Of a DNA stretch of 64,000 bases, positions 24,576 to 32,345 are shown piece after piece. The stretch lies in the NCBI GenBank assembly GCA_041686235.1, contig JAWLED010000001.1, positions 62,001 to 126,000 of the forward strand, read 5' to 3'. The notes under the pieces are model-generated. The model was not told the DNA's origin. It searched no databases and saw nothing but the letters and a program-made list of their open reading frames with translations. A program made the translations under genes and the position numbers. The DNA is from JAAAOH01 sp041686235. Lineage in GTDB: Bacteria; Spirochaetota; Spirochaetia; DSM-27196; PWMO01. Position 1 is the first letter of the stretch. Each line of letters starts with the position of its first letter.

Positions 24576-25822
24576 AGCACCTCCTGCAGGCGATCGAGCG
24601 CTTGCCGCAACACCGCCCGAGGCGTCGCAATATTCAGCCGCTGATACCCGGCGCCGCCGGGCCCGAAAACCGGTCCATCGCTCAGCCACACCCCGGCCTG
24701 CGAACGCAACCGGCGCGTAAGCTCAGCACCGTCCCAACCGCGCGTTGATAGAAGCTCCCGCATGTCGAGCCACGCGACAAACGTTCCTTCATGGCGCACC
24801 ATCTCGATTCCCTCGAAATCGGCTTCCAGGCGCCGACCGAGATAGAGAGCGTTTTCTTCGAGATAGCTCAAAAGCTCATCAAGCCACGGCCCTCCGTGGC
24901 GGTAAGCGGCGGTAGCGGCAACGGCCCCGAGCGGGTTTATGAGCGAATGCCCCGCCGCCCCGAGTGCGGCTTTGAGCCGGTGTCGGGTTTGCGTATCCGG
25001 CACGATTGCTTGCGACTCCGCAATACCGGGTATATTGAAGGTCTTGCTCGGCGAACGGCAGACCACCGATTGTTCCACCGCTTTGCCTGAGAGATGGAGC
25101 AGCGAGCTAAACTCATATCCCGGCATGATGATATCGCAATGAATCTCATCGGAAACAATGCGCACGTCATAGGCTGCGCAAAGGTCGGTGAGAGCAGCGA
25201 GCTCCGAGCGAGTCCACACCCGGGCGACGGGGTTATGCGGAGAGCACAACAGCAACAGCCGCACCCCGTTACGGAACTGCCCCTCGAGCTCTTCGAGGTT
25301 CATGCGATACTGTCCCGCCTCGTCGCGGATGAGCGGGTTATACACCAGCCGCCGCCCCTTGTCTTTGACGGCCATGTAAAACGGGAAATACACCGGAGGC
25401 TGGACCACCACGCCTTCTCCCGGCTCGGTAAACGCGTCCACGGCCGCGCGCACCATGGGCATGACGCCTTCGGCGGTGAGCATCTCGCCCTTTGATACCT
25501 CGATCCCGTGCCGTGTATGCATGAACTCGGCAACCGCGTCTCTATAGCCTTCCGGTTCGAGGCTGTAGCCGAAAATCTCGTGATCCACGCGCTCGCGCAA
25601 CGCGTGCGCGATCTCGGGCGGACAGCTGAAGTCCATGTCGGCCACCCATAAGGGTATTACTTGGTCGCTCGGCACGGGGCCGCCGACGGCGGGATACCCC
25701 GCTGCGGAACGCTCGGTTTCACTCCCCTCCGTTTTCCCGGAATCCGGGCGTGGAGCCCGCATGTCCCACTTTATGCTTGCCGTTCCCCGGCGGTCGATAA
25801 AACCGTCAAAATCGTAGCTCAT
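24572..25822 (-). CDS. patB: PatB/MalY-type PLP-dependent C-S lyase (cystathionine beta-lyase)
   Basis: A 416-residue fold-type I PLP enzyme. It starts with the family's YDFDGFIDRRGTASIKWD and PLWVADMDFSCPPEI. The Schiff-base Lys is K260 in RSPSKTFNIPG; the phosphate/ring contacts CSPHNPVARVWT and VSDEIHCDI are present. Expected reaction is cystathionine (or cysteine) to homocysteine (or sulfide), pyruvate and ammonia. Residues about 24-54 form an extra Gly/Pro/Ser-rich insertion between the two N-terminal motifs. It is first gene of a patB-mtnN-rhodanese operon; its promoter predicts a leaderless mRNA. Confidence 0.92.
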   Translation of the reverse strand: MSYDFDGFIDRRGTASIKWDMRAPRPDSGKTEGSETERSAAGYPAVGGPVPSDQVIPLWVADMDFSCPPEIAHALRERVDHEIFGYSLEPEGYRDAVAEFMHTRHGIEVSKGEMLTAEGVMPMVRAAVDAFTEPGEGVVVQPPVYFPFYMAVKDKGRRLVYNPLIRDEAGQYRMNLEELEGQFRNGVRLLLLCSPHNPVARVWTRSELAALTDLCAAYDVRIVSDEIHCDIIMPGYEFSSLLHLSGKAVEQSVVCRSPSKTFNIPGIAESQAIVPDTQTRHRLKAALGAAGHSLINPLGAVAATAAYRHGGPWLDELLSYLEENALYLGRRLEADFEGIEMVRHEGTFVAWLDMRELLSTRGWDGAELTRRLRSQAGVWLSDGPVFGPGGAGYQRLNIATPRAVLRQALDRLQEVL

Positions 25823-25830
25823 AGCCGGTT

Positions 25831-25859
25831 AGTATAGCGGCCACATCAAAGCCGTGCAA
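25831..25859 (-). promoter_or_regulatory. patB promoter, predicts leaderless mRNA
   Basis: TTGCAC (25854-25859) and TATACT (25831-25836) are 17 bases apart. Only 8 bases separate the -10 box from the ATG, and no Shine-Dalgarno exists. Confidence 0.75.
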
Positions 25860-25895
25860 ATCCCACCTCTCGAACGTCCCCCTATCGGATCCATT

Positions 25896-25923
25896 TTGTG
25901 GAACTCTTCTCGTTTATTATACT
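25896..25923 (+). promoter_or_regulatory. Promoter of the FAD-dependent oxidase gene, predicts leaderless mRNA
   Basis: TTGTGG (25896-25901) and TATACT (25918-25923) are 16 bases apart. The ATG begins 8 bases after the last base of the -10 box, so transcription should start at or next to it. Divergent from the patB promoter. Confidence 0.7.
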
Positions 25924-25930
25924 TAGGGTT

Positions 25931-27271
25931 ATGGAAAAGCAGGAGACAGCGGAGTACGCGCCGGAGCATAACCGAGAAACCGGAGGAACCTGGGAGAGCT
26001 GGAACAAGAACATCGTTCACACCTATTCCGCGCTCTCTGTTCCCCGCACCGAGGAGGAGCTCGCCGAAGCCGTACGCAGGGCCGACAACGTCCGGGTATT
26101 CGGGGGAAAGCAGTCATCGGCGGACATAGCCGCCGGGACGGAACACCTTATAGACGTTACGCAGTACAACGCCGTGGTGGCCGTCGACGAGCAGGCTCGC
26201 CGTATTACCGTGCAGAGCGGAATGCAGCTTCGCGAGCTCATGCAGGAGATCGAGAGCCGCGGCTGGACGCTGCCGTGCCTGCCCGACATTGATACCGTGA
26301 CGATCGGCGGCGCTGTTGCTACCGCCACCCATGGGACCGCCGGGGGCGCACACCCGATCGGGGAATACATGGTGGGCGCCCGCCTTATACAGGCGGACGG
26401 ATCCATCGAAGCGGTGGACGAGACAAGCGAGATCATGCCCGCTTTGAGAACTTCGCTGGGGACTCTCGGCGTGCTTTCCACGGTGACCTTCGAGCTCGCG
26501 CCGCTCTACTACTTGCGAGTCGAGGAACAGGCTATACCCGACGATACGTGGCTCGCAAACTATCGGCGCTGGCTCGAGGAGTACGAGTTTGTCCGCATCA
26601 TCTGGCTGCCCCATACCGGCTACGGCTGGGTGGTGCTCGGTGAGCGTATCGATGCGGACGAGCCGGTCGAAGAGCGCTCAGCTCCTCGCTACGTGCGACA
26701 CCGTCGGGAAATGTCAAAGTTTCTCTACAAGCGAACCGTGCGCTTTCCGCGGTTCACGCGCCTCGCAAATCGTCTGCTTCGCAAGCTGTTTTTCTCGCAC
26801 CGGATCGTAAAGAAGGGCACGCTCTACGGGGCCACGGTCACCAAATCTCGAGGCTCGACGCTCGAGCTTGCCGAATGGACGGTGGCAATGGAGCGCTTCG
26901 AGGACCTCTTTTCCGAGCTCCGAAGCGCCCTCGAAAGTAGCGAAAACGATGCCTGGGCGCATATTCCAATGGACATACGCTTTCTCCGCGGTGACGAGAG
27001 CTGGTTGAGCACCGCTTACGGACGGGACACCGTGACCGTCGGCTGCGTCACCCGTAACCCGGAGCACGCAGACGAGTATCGCGCCTTTGATCTCGTGGAA
27101 GACCTCTTTCTAAGCTACGAGGGGCGGCCCCACTGGGCGAAACGCTTTCGAGCCAAAGCACCGGAGCTCGCGCCGCTGTATCCCCGGTGGGACGATTTCC
27201 GTGCCCTCAGACGGCGCATGGACCCACGGGGGAAGTTCCTCAACGGCTATTTGAAGCAGCTCTTCGAGTAG
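25931..27271 (+). CDS. FAD-binding sugar-1,4-lactone oxidase (ALO family)
   Basis: A 446-residue flavoprotein of the D-arabinono-/L-gulono-1,4-lactone oxidase type. The N-terminal PCMH FAD domain shows VRVFGGKQSSADIAAGT, the pyrophosphate loop DIDTVTIGGAVATATHG (a site of covalent FAD attachment in some relatives) and TSLGTLGVLSTVTFEL. The C-terminal ALO domain ends with RPHWAKRF and MDPRGKFLNGYL. It oxidises an aldonolactone or alditol, but the substrate and acceptor are not determined. ATG 25931 is chosen because it lies immediately downstream of a good promoter; the frame also opens 33 bases earlier within the promoter. Confidence 0.88.
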   Translation: MEKQETAEYAPEHNRETGGTWESWNKNIVHTYSALSVPRTEEELAEAVRRADNVRVFGGKQSSADIAAGTEHLIDVTQYNAVVAVDEQARRITVQSGMQLRELMQEIESRGWTLPCLPDIDTVTIGGAVATATHGTAGGAHPIGEYMVGARLIQADGSIEAVDETSEIMPALRTSLGTLGVLSTVTFELAPLYYLRVEEQAIPDDTWLANYRRWLEEYEFVRIIWLPHTGYGWVVLGERIDADEPVEERSAPRYVRHRREMSKFLYKRTVRFPRFTRLANRLLRKLFFSHRIVKKGTLYGATVTKSRGSTLELAEWTVAMERFEDLFSELRSALESSENDAWAHIPMDIRFLRGDESWLSTAYGRDTVTVGCVTRNPEHADEYRAFDLVEDLFLSYEGRPHWAKRFRAKAPELAPLYPRWDDFRALRRRMDPRGKFLNGYLKQLFE

Positions 27272-27280
27272 GCGCGCAGG

Positions 27281-27374
27281 CCGGCGGGGCACGGCCGCGG
27301 GGCTTCGCGGCGGGCAGACCGCCGGGGCACGGCCGCGGGGCTTCGCAGCGGGCAGACCGCCGGGGCACGGCCGC
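27281..27374. repeat. 38-bp GC-rich tandem repeat
   Basis: A 38-base unit containing GGGGCACGGCCGCGGGGCTT is repeated about 2.4 times (anchors at 27286, 27324 and 27362). The remaining bases up to 27460 are further CGG-rich low complexity. Apart from the epmA promoter at its end, the 229-base gap holds nothing I can identify. Confidence 0.8.
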
Positions 27375-27465
27375 TGCCGCCCTGCGGCCCGCGGCGGGCC
27401 GCCGCCCCGGGTCCTGGATCGCCCGCGCGGCGGCCGGCGGGGCACGCGCGGCGGCCGGCGCCTAC

Positions 27466-27494
27466 TTGCACGCCACGGTGTAAATCGATATTTT
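27466..27494 (+). promoter_or_regulatory. epmA promoter, predicts leaderless mRNA
   Basis: TTGCAC (27466-27471) and TATTTT (27489-27494) are 17 bases apart. The GTG start codon is 7 bases after the -10 box, the normal distance of a transcription start. Confidence 0.6.
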
Positions 27495-27500
27495 TAGATC

Positions 27501-28520
27501 GTGTCTTCCAACATGCTTCGCCTCCGCGCCCGTATCTTGCACATAATCCGCAGTTTTTTCACCGACCGGGACTACCTCGAAGTCGACACCCCAATGCTTG
27601 CTCCGACGCTCATCCCCGAGGCGCATTTGGAGGTGTTCGAGACAACCCTCGTCCACCCCGACCGTGGGCGCCGCCCCCTCTATCTCGTTCCCTCCCCGGA
27701 GGTGTGGATCAAGCGGCTGCTTGCAGAGGGCGTTGGCAGCGTCTTTCAGTTGGGAAAGTCTTTTCGAAACGGCGAATCGGTGGGAAGACTCCACGCACCG
27801 GAGTTCACGATGCTCGAATACTACACGGTGGGCGCCGGTTACCTCGAATCCATCGAGATCACCGAAACCCTCCTTTCTGCGGTCCGAGAGCAAGCGGGCA
27901 AGCAGCTCGCCGAGTACCGAACAGCCCGGGGGCTGGAGCCGAAGCCGCCTGAGCTCAGCAGGGCGGGCGAGCGCGTCTCGGTGTCTCAGGCGTTTGAGCG
28001 CTACGTAGGCGCCGGCTCGCAGGACATTACCAGTATCGAGGCCCTACACAGCCTATCATTTCGAAACGGCGTGCAAAGCCGCGAGGACGATACCTATGAG
28101 GAGGCGTTTAATCGGTTACTGGTACACCTGGTAGAACCCGAGCTCCCGCGCGACCGTCCGGTCTATCTCTATGACTATCCGGCGGCCATCCCCACGCTGG
28201 CCGCCGATAAGCCGGGCACTGCGTGGTGCGAACGGTGGGAGCTTTACCTCGGTGGGATAGAAACGGCAAACTGCTACACCGAAGAGCGCGATCCGCAGAA
28301 GGTGAAAGACTTTTTTTCGGCGGAGAGTGCGCGAAAGGCCGATTCGCTCGTCCCACACCCCGTAGACGACGGGTATTATCAACTTTTCGGCGACAATTTC
28401 CCCTATTGCTCGGGTGTTGCTATGGGCGTAGAACGGCTTCTCATGATACTATTAGGGGAAAGGTCAATTAAGAGTGTTGTGCCGTTTACCGCGCTGTCGG
28501 AAAAAGGGCACGGGAGTTGA
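27501..28520 (+). CDS. epmA: EF-P lysine ligase EpmA (GenX/PoxA, LysRS paralogue)
   Basis: A 339-residue class II aminoacyl-tRNA synthetase catalytic domain without the anticodon-binding domain, as in EpmA. Motif 1-like RSFFTDRDYLEVDTPML, motif 2 FQLGKSFRNGESVGRLHAPEFTMLEYY and motif 3 CSGVAMGVERLLMILLG are clear. It should attach (R)-beta-lysine (or lysine) to the conserved Lys of EF-P, encoded next door. GTG 27501 sits right after a promoter; ATG 27513 is the alternative. No lysine 2,3-aminomutase (EpmB) gene lies in the window. Confidence 0.92.
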   Translation: MSSNMLRLRARILHIIRSFFTDRDYLEVDTPMLAPTLIPEAHLEVFETTLVHPDRGRRPLYLVPSPEVWIKRLLAEGVGSVFQLGKSFRNGESVGRLHAPEFTMLEYYTVGAGYLESIEITETLLSAVREQAGKQLAEYRTARGLEPKPPELSRAGERVSVSQAFERYVGAGSQDITSIEALHSLSFRNGVQSREDDTYEEAFNRLLVHLVEPELPRDRPVYLYDYPAAIPTLAADKPGTAWCERWELYLGGIETANCYTEERDPQKVKDFFSAESARKADSLVPHPVDDGYYQLFGDNFPYCSGVAMGVERLLMILLGERSIKSVVPFTALSEKGHGS

Positions 28521-28583
28521 CCTGATTCCTAATTTATTCGTTGAAATACCGACAATTCTGAGCCAAACTGAAAGAAGGAGCGT

Positions 28584-29147
28584 ATGATTCGAGCCGGAGC
28601 GATTGACAAGGGTATGTTTCTGCTGGTCAAAGACCAACCACACTTGGTTGCCGAGCGCGAGTTCGTAAACCCCGGCAAGGGGTCGGCGTTCGTTAAGCTG
28701 AAATTGAAAAACCTCATTACGGGCCAGGTACTGCGCGAGACAATGAAGTCCAACGATAACGTCGCGGAAGCCGAAGTATCCGAAAAGCCCGGACAGTATC
28801 TCTACGCCGACGAGACGGGGTACCACTTCATGGATACCGAGTCCTATGATCAGTTCACGATTAGCTCCGAGGCGGTCGGCGGCAAAGGCAAGCTTATCAA
28901 AGAGGGAGATACCTACCGCATTATTATGTGGGGGGAAGAACCGATCGACATACAGCTTCCATTCAAGCTGGTATATGCGGTGACGGAGGCTCCACAGGCT
29001 GTGAAGGGAGATACCGTTACCGGGGGAACAAAGAATGTGACCGTAGAAACCGGACTCGACGTAAAGGTCCCCCTGTTTATCAAAGAGGGAGATCGAATTC
29101 TCGTTAATACGGAAACGGGAGAGTACGTCGAACGAGTAAACGATTAA
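28584..29147 (+). CDS. efp: Translation elongation factor P
   Basis: A 187-residue EF-P that relieves ribosome stalling at polyproline. The three-domain sequence is complete: N-terminal KOW-like domain with VNPGKGSAFVKLKLKN, middle OB fold, and C-terminal OB fold with the EF-P signature region VTGGTKNVTVETGLDVKVPLFIKEGD. K32 in PGKG is the lysine modified by EpmA. GAAGGAGC precedes the ATG. It lies 63 bases after epmA and probably shares its transcript. Confidence 0.96.
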   Translation: MIRAGAIDKGMFLLVKDQPHLVAEREFVNPGKGSAFVKLKLKNLITGQVLRETMKSNDNVAEAEVSEKPGQYLYADETGYHFMDTESYDQFTISSEAVGGKGKLIKEGDTYRIIMWGEEPIDIQLPFKLVYAVTEAPQAVKGDTVTGGTKNVTVETGLDVKVPLFIKEGDRILVNTETGEYVERVND

Positions 29148-29183
29148 TCCCGGCAAAGAAGACCGGGAAAACGAGGTGAGCAT

Positions 29184-29630
29184 ATGAGAGTTACAACGAA
29201 AGGACGCTACGCCTTACGTGCGCTGGTAAAGCTGGCGCTGGACGGGGGTGAGAAGCCTATTCCCATCAAAAAGCTCGCAGAAGCAGAAGAAATATCGCCG
29301 GAGTTTCTCGAGCAGATTTTCTTCCGGCTGAAAAAATCAGGAATAATCGACTCGGTGAGAGGGCCCGGCGGCGGGTTCGTGCTCCGCAGGGACCCCGAGG
29401 AGATCACCACACGCGCCATTTTTGACGCAGTCGGAGAGGGGATCGAGCTTACCCCGTGTACGACACCGAGTAACAACGGCAACTCGCAGGAGTGCGATCG
29501 GGCGGAAGAATGCCTCATGCACGACGTATGGCAAGAGGTCTCCGAGCACATTACGACGTACTTCGAAAGCCTGACGCTTCGCAAAATTCTCGATCGCAGC
29601 CGCGAAACCACCGACGAGCTTCTCGTCTAG
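29184..29630 (+). CDS. Rrf2-family regulator, likely Fe-S (IscR-like)
   Basis: A 148-residue DNA-binding protein starting MRVTTKGRYALRALV, with a winged helix and the wing signature VRGPGGGFVLRRDPEEIT. Cysteines are C92, C104 and C110, followed by H113. C104-x5-C110-x2-H113 equals the spacing of IscR C98/C104/H107, but the first spacing is 11 residues instead of 5. It may therefore bind a [2Fe-2S] cluster. The ATG has GAGGTGA upstream and follows efp by 36 bases, across a small TCCCGG/CCGGGA hairpin. No Fe-S assembly genes are adjacent. Confidence 0.9.
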   Translation: MRVTTKGRYALRALVKLALDGGEKPIPIKKLAEAEEISPEFLEQIFFRLKKSGIIDSVRGPGGGFVLRRDPEEITTRAIFDAVGEGIELTPCTTPSNNGNSQECDRAEECLMHDVWQEVSEHITTYFESLTLRKILDRSRETTDELLV

Positions 29631-29675
29631 GGTATAAGCCCGCCGGCGGGGCGCCACATCGGCCATCGGCTCCGG

Positions 29676-30860
29676 TTACAGTGCCTCGTCGGCGCCGTCT
29701 TGGGACTCCGGTTCCAAGGCGGCCGTGCGCGGCATGGATTTGACGTGTACGTCGCGCTGAGGAAAGGGGATTTCGATTCCCGCCTCGCGGAAGGCGCGCC
29801 AGATCTCGACTACCATCCACGAGCCCGCGAGGTTCTTATCGCGCGCATCGCGAATGTTGCTGCACAGGCGAACAGTAATCCCCGAATCGTCGAATGAGCG
29901 AAACAACACCCGTCCCTCATCGTGCGGTTTTGCATATGGATTGTTTCGGGCAACGCCGTGCAGCACCTCGTCCACCGTATCCAAATCCGAAGAGTAGGAC
30001 ACCTGAACCTCCGTGCAGAGATAGATGCTGATATCCTCGAATGAGTAGTTGTGGACGTAGTTATCCACGATTTGCGAGTTCGGAACGATGATCGTCTCGT
30101 TGGTGACCGTAGTTATGACGGTGGACACCAGCCGAATGTGCTCGACGGTTCCCTCGTAGTCGTTGAGGAGGATGAAATCCCCCTCTTTTACCGGGCGAGA
30201 GAAGATGATAACGATACCCGCAAAAAAGTTGGCCACCGACGACTGGAGGCCGAACCCGAGGCCGATACCGAGGACACCGAAGATGACGGTGAGCGACGAG
30301 AGGTCGATCCCCACGATCGAGAAACCGACAAGCACGACCAACGCCATCACCGCATATGAGATCAAACTCGATATGGAGAATCGCCGCGCCGCATCGAGGG
30401 CAACACGCTCGCTCAATGTCCGACTGGTAACCCGGCGGGCCACACGAGATAGCCAGGTTGCGGCGTAGAACACCGGAATGAGCAGCAACAGAGTTACCGC
30501 CGAGATCTCGGTACCGCCGGAGGCATAAATGGGCTCGCGCAGCGCCGAAAATGCGGCACCGATGTAGGCGAATATCTGCGCGCCGAACAGCCGGCCGATC
30601 GACGCAACGATCACGACCAGCGAGCCCGCCCGGTATACACGGCGAGTCCACCGCAGCAGCTGCGCGCGGGCCTCCTCCGTCCAGGCGCTTCGCTCGAGCC
30701 GGCGTCGCAAGACCCGCCTGCCGATACTACCGCCGAGAAAGAGAACAATGACCGGCAATACCAAGCCGACCAGGCCCTCCAAAGGAGTAAACGGGAGAAA
30801 CGCGTCACCGATTGGAATCGGAGAGGTGATTACTGAATTAAGGGACTCCAACCACTCCAT
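29676..30860 (-). CDS. Mechanosensitive channel of the MscS family
   Basis: A 394-residue inner-membrane protein. Several N-terminal membrane helices precede the pore-lining helix and the conserved MscS beta domain: GFGLQSSVANFFAGIVIIFSRPVKEGDFI, IRLVSTVITTVTNETIIVPNSQI and the C-terminal alpha/beta part ending GIEIPFPQRDVH. It should release solutes during hypo-osmotic shock. ATG 30860 follows a TTGACA promoter with a leader of only about 10 bases and no Shine-Dalgarno; the longer upstream frame would include the promoter. Confidence 0.92.
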   Translation of the reverse strand: MEWLESLNSVITSPIPIGDAFLPFTPLEGLVGLVLPVIVLFLGGSIGRRVLRRRLERSAWTEEARAQLLRWTRRVYRAGSLVVIVASIGRLFGAQIFAYIGAAFSALREPIYASGGTEISAVTLLLLIPVFYAATWLSRVARRVTSRTLSERVALDAARRFSISSLISYAVMALVVLVGFSIVGIDLSSLTVIFGVLGIGLGFGLQSSVANFFAGIVIIFSRPVKEGDFILLNDYEGTVEHIRLVSTVITTVTNETIIVPNSQIVDNYVHNYSFEDISIYLCTEVQVSYSSDLDTVDEVLHGVARNNPYAKPHDEGRVLFRSFDDSGITVRLCSNIRDARDKNLAGSWMVVEIWRAFREAGIEIPFPQRDVHVKSMPRTAALEPESQDGADEAL

Positions 30861-30876
30861 ATGTGAATCGAGCCGA

Positions 30877-30905
30877 AGCCTACACTGCGGGCGACGGCGT
30901 GTCAA
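30877..30905 (-). promoter_or_regulatory. mscS promoter with very short leader
   Basis: TTGACA (30900-30905) and TAGGCT (30877-30882) are 17 bases apart. The ATG is 17 bases beyond the -10 box, so the leader is about 10 bases and has no ribosome-binding site. Confidence 0.55.
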
Positions 30906-30955
30906 ATATGCCCCCGGCTCGACGTTTCGCACCCGTTCGTGATAGATCTTTAGAT

Positions 30956-31507
30956 ATGCGAATACCGTGGAACGAAAGCGTGGGACTCGTCGTCGACGTA
31001 CAATCGCGGCTCTTTCCCTACATGTACGACTCCTACGCCACGCAAGAAACCATGAAAACCCTCATCGCAGGCCTGCAGATCCTCGAGCTGCCGATGCTTG
31101 CTACCCAGCAGTACACCCAGGGGCTCGGCGAAACCATCGACCCCATCAAGAACGCGTTGGAGCGCGGCAAAAAGTTCGAGCCGATCGAAAAAACGGCGTT
31201 CAGCTGTCTCGACGAGCCGAGCTTTGCAACGGCGCTCGAAGAAACCGGTCGGCGCTTCGTAATCATTGCCGGAATCGAGGCCCATGTGTGTCTTCTCCAA
31301 ACATCCATGGACCTCCTTGCCGCAGGTTATGTCCCCGTCGTGGTCGAAGATTGTACTTCCTCACGCAAGGCAAACGATAAACACGTTGCCGTAGAACGCA
31401 TGCGCAATTCCGGGGTCACGGTAACCACCTCCGAGTCGATCCTATTCGAGCTCTGCCGCTACAGCGGGACCGACACCTTCAAGTCTTTGTCGAAACTGGT
31501 GAAGTAA
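30956..31507 (+). CDS. Isochorismatase-family hydrolase (YcaC/ISOC1-like)
   Basis: A 183-residue cysteine-hydrolase-fold protein. ATG 30956 is chosen because MRIPWNESVGLVVDVQSRLFP matches the family start; the longer frame runs back through the divergent promoter region. Catalytic residues appear as Asp in VVDVQSRL, Lys in KTAFSCL and Cys in IAGIEAHVCLLQTSMDL. The substrate is unknown; relatives include nicotinamidases. It is 23 bases upstream of a sirtuin gene, which makes a link with nicotinamide/NAD turnover possible but unproven. Confidence 0.88.
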   Translation: MRIPWNESVGLVVDVQSRLFPYMYDSYATQETMKTLIAGLQILELPMLATQQYTQGLGETIDPIKNALERGKKFEPIEKTAFSCLDEPSFATALEETGRRFVIIAGIEAHVCLLQTSMDLLAAGYVPVVVEDCTSSRKANDKHVAVERMRNSGVTVTTSESILFELCRYSGTDTFKSLSKLVK

Positions 31508-31530
31508 CGAGGAGGGAACCGGAGACCGGA

Positions 31531-32286
31531 ATGGACTACGGGCACGCATTGCAGGAGGCGGCGAACGCTTTGCGCCGATCCGCTCATGTAACCGCCTTCA
31601 CCGGCGCCGGGATTTCGGTGGAAAGCGGGGTTCCCCAGTTCCGAGGCAACGACGGTCTGTGGGCGCACTATGACCCCGCTGTCTTCGACATAAACCACTT
31701 TCGCAGCCATCCACGAGACTCGTGGCAGACTATCCTCGAGATCTTCTATTATACCTTTGCAAAGGTCGAGCCGAACGCCGGCCACTACGCCCTCGCAGAG
31801 CTCGAGCAGCGTGGCGTGGTCCGCGAAATCATTACGCAGAACATCGATTCCCTTCACCATCGTGCCGGAAGCACCGCGGTGTGGGAGTATCATGGAAACT
31901 CCCGGGAGCTGCTGTGCCTTTCCTGCGGAGCACGACACCCTGCTCAACGTGCGCTCGAAACCGAGATACCCCCACGCTGCACGTGCGGAGGACTCCTGAA
32001 ACCGGACTTCATTTTTTTCGGCGAGCAGATACCCGCACAAGCCGCTCGCGAATCCGAGCGGGCTGCACGGGAGTGCGACCTGATGCTCGTGGTTGGTACC
32101 ACCGGAGAGGTGTACCCGGCAGGCTTCATTCCCCGCATGGCACGCGAGTCGGGCGCCCGCATCGTGGAAATCAACCCGGAACCTTCCACCTACACCGAGG
32201 AGATCACCGACGTATTCATCCACGAGAAGTCGGCTACCGCCCTTCCCGCCCTCCTCGAGCTGATCTCGAGCTCATCCACTGATTAG
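31531..32286 (+). CDS. Sir2-family NAD-dependent protein deacylase (CobB-like)
   Basis: A 251-residue sirtuin. Motifs in order: TAFTGAGISVESGVPQFRG (NAD), TQNIDSLHHRAGS, catalytic His in EYHGNSRELLC, zinc Cys pairs C-L-S-C and C-T-C, then VVGTTGEVYPAGFIP and IVEINPEPS. It removes acetyl or other acyl groups from lysine, consuming NAD and releasing nicotinamide and O-acyl-ADP-ribose. It shares a probable transcript with the isochorismatase-family gene. The ATG is preceded by GGAGACC. Confidence 0.94.
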   Translation: MDYGHALQEAANALRRSAHVTAFTGAGISVESGVPQFRGNDGLWAHYDPAVFDINHFRSHPRDSWQTILEIFYYTFAKVEPNAGHYALAELEQRGVVREIITQNIDSLHHRAGSTAVWEYHGNSRELLCLSCGARHPAQRALETEIPPRCTCGGLLKPDFIFFGEQIPAQAARESERAARECDLMLVVGTTGEVYPAGFIPRMARESGARIVEINPEPSTYTEEITDVFIHEKSATALPALLELISSSSTD

Positions 32287-32307
32287 CCGATTTCGGTATT
32301 CGGCTGG

Positions 32308-32336
32308 TTGACCGCAGTCGGGGGCGAAACTACAAT
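32308..32336 (+). promoter_or_regulatory. Glycosyltransferase promoter, predicts leaderless mRNA
   Basis: TTGACC (32308-32313) and TACAAT (32331-32336) are 17 bases apart. The ATG at 32346 is only 9 bases beyond the -10 box, with no Shine-Dalgarno. Confidence 0.75.
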
Positions 32337-32345
32337 ACGGTCGTT

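Noticed and set aside
27281..27374. Possible CRISPR array
   Set aside because: Units are directly adjacent without unique spacers and no cas genes are near.
27247..27471. Gly/Pro/Arg-rich frames in the GC-rich tandem repeat
   Set aside because: Low-complexity translation of a 38-bp repeat, no start signal.
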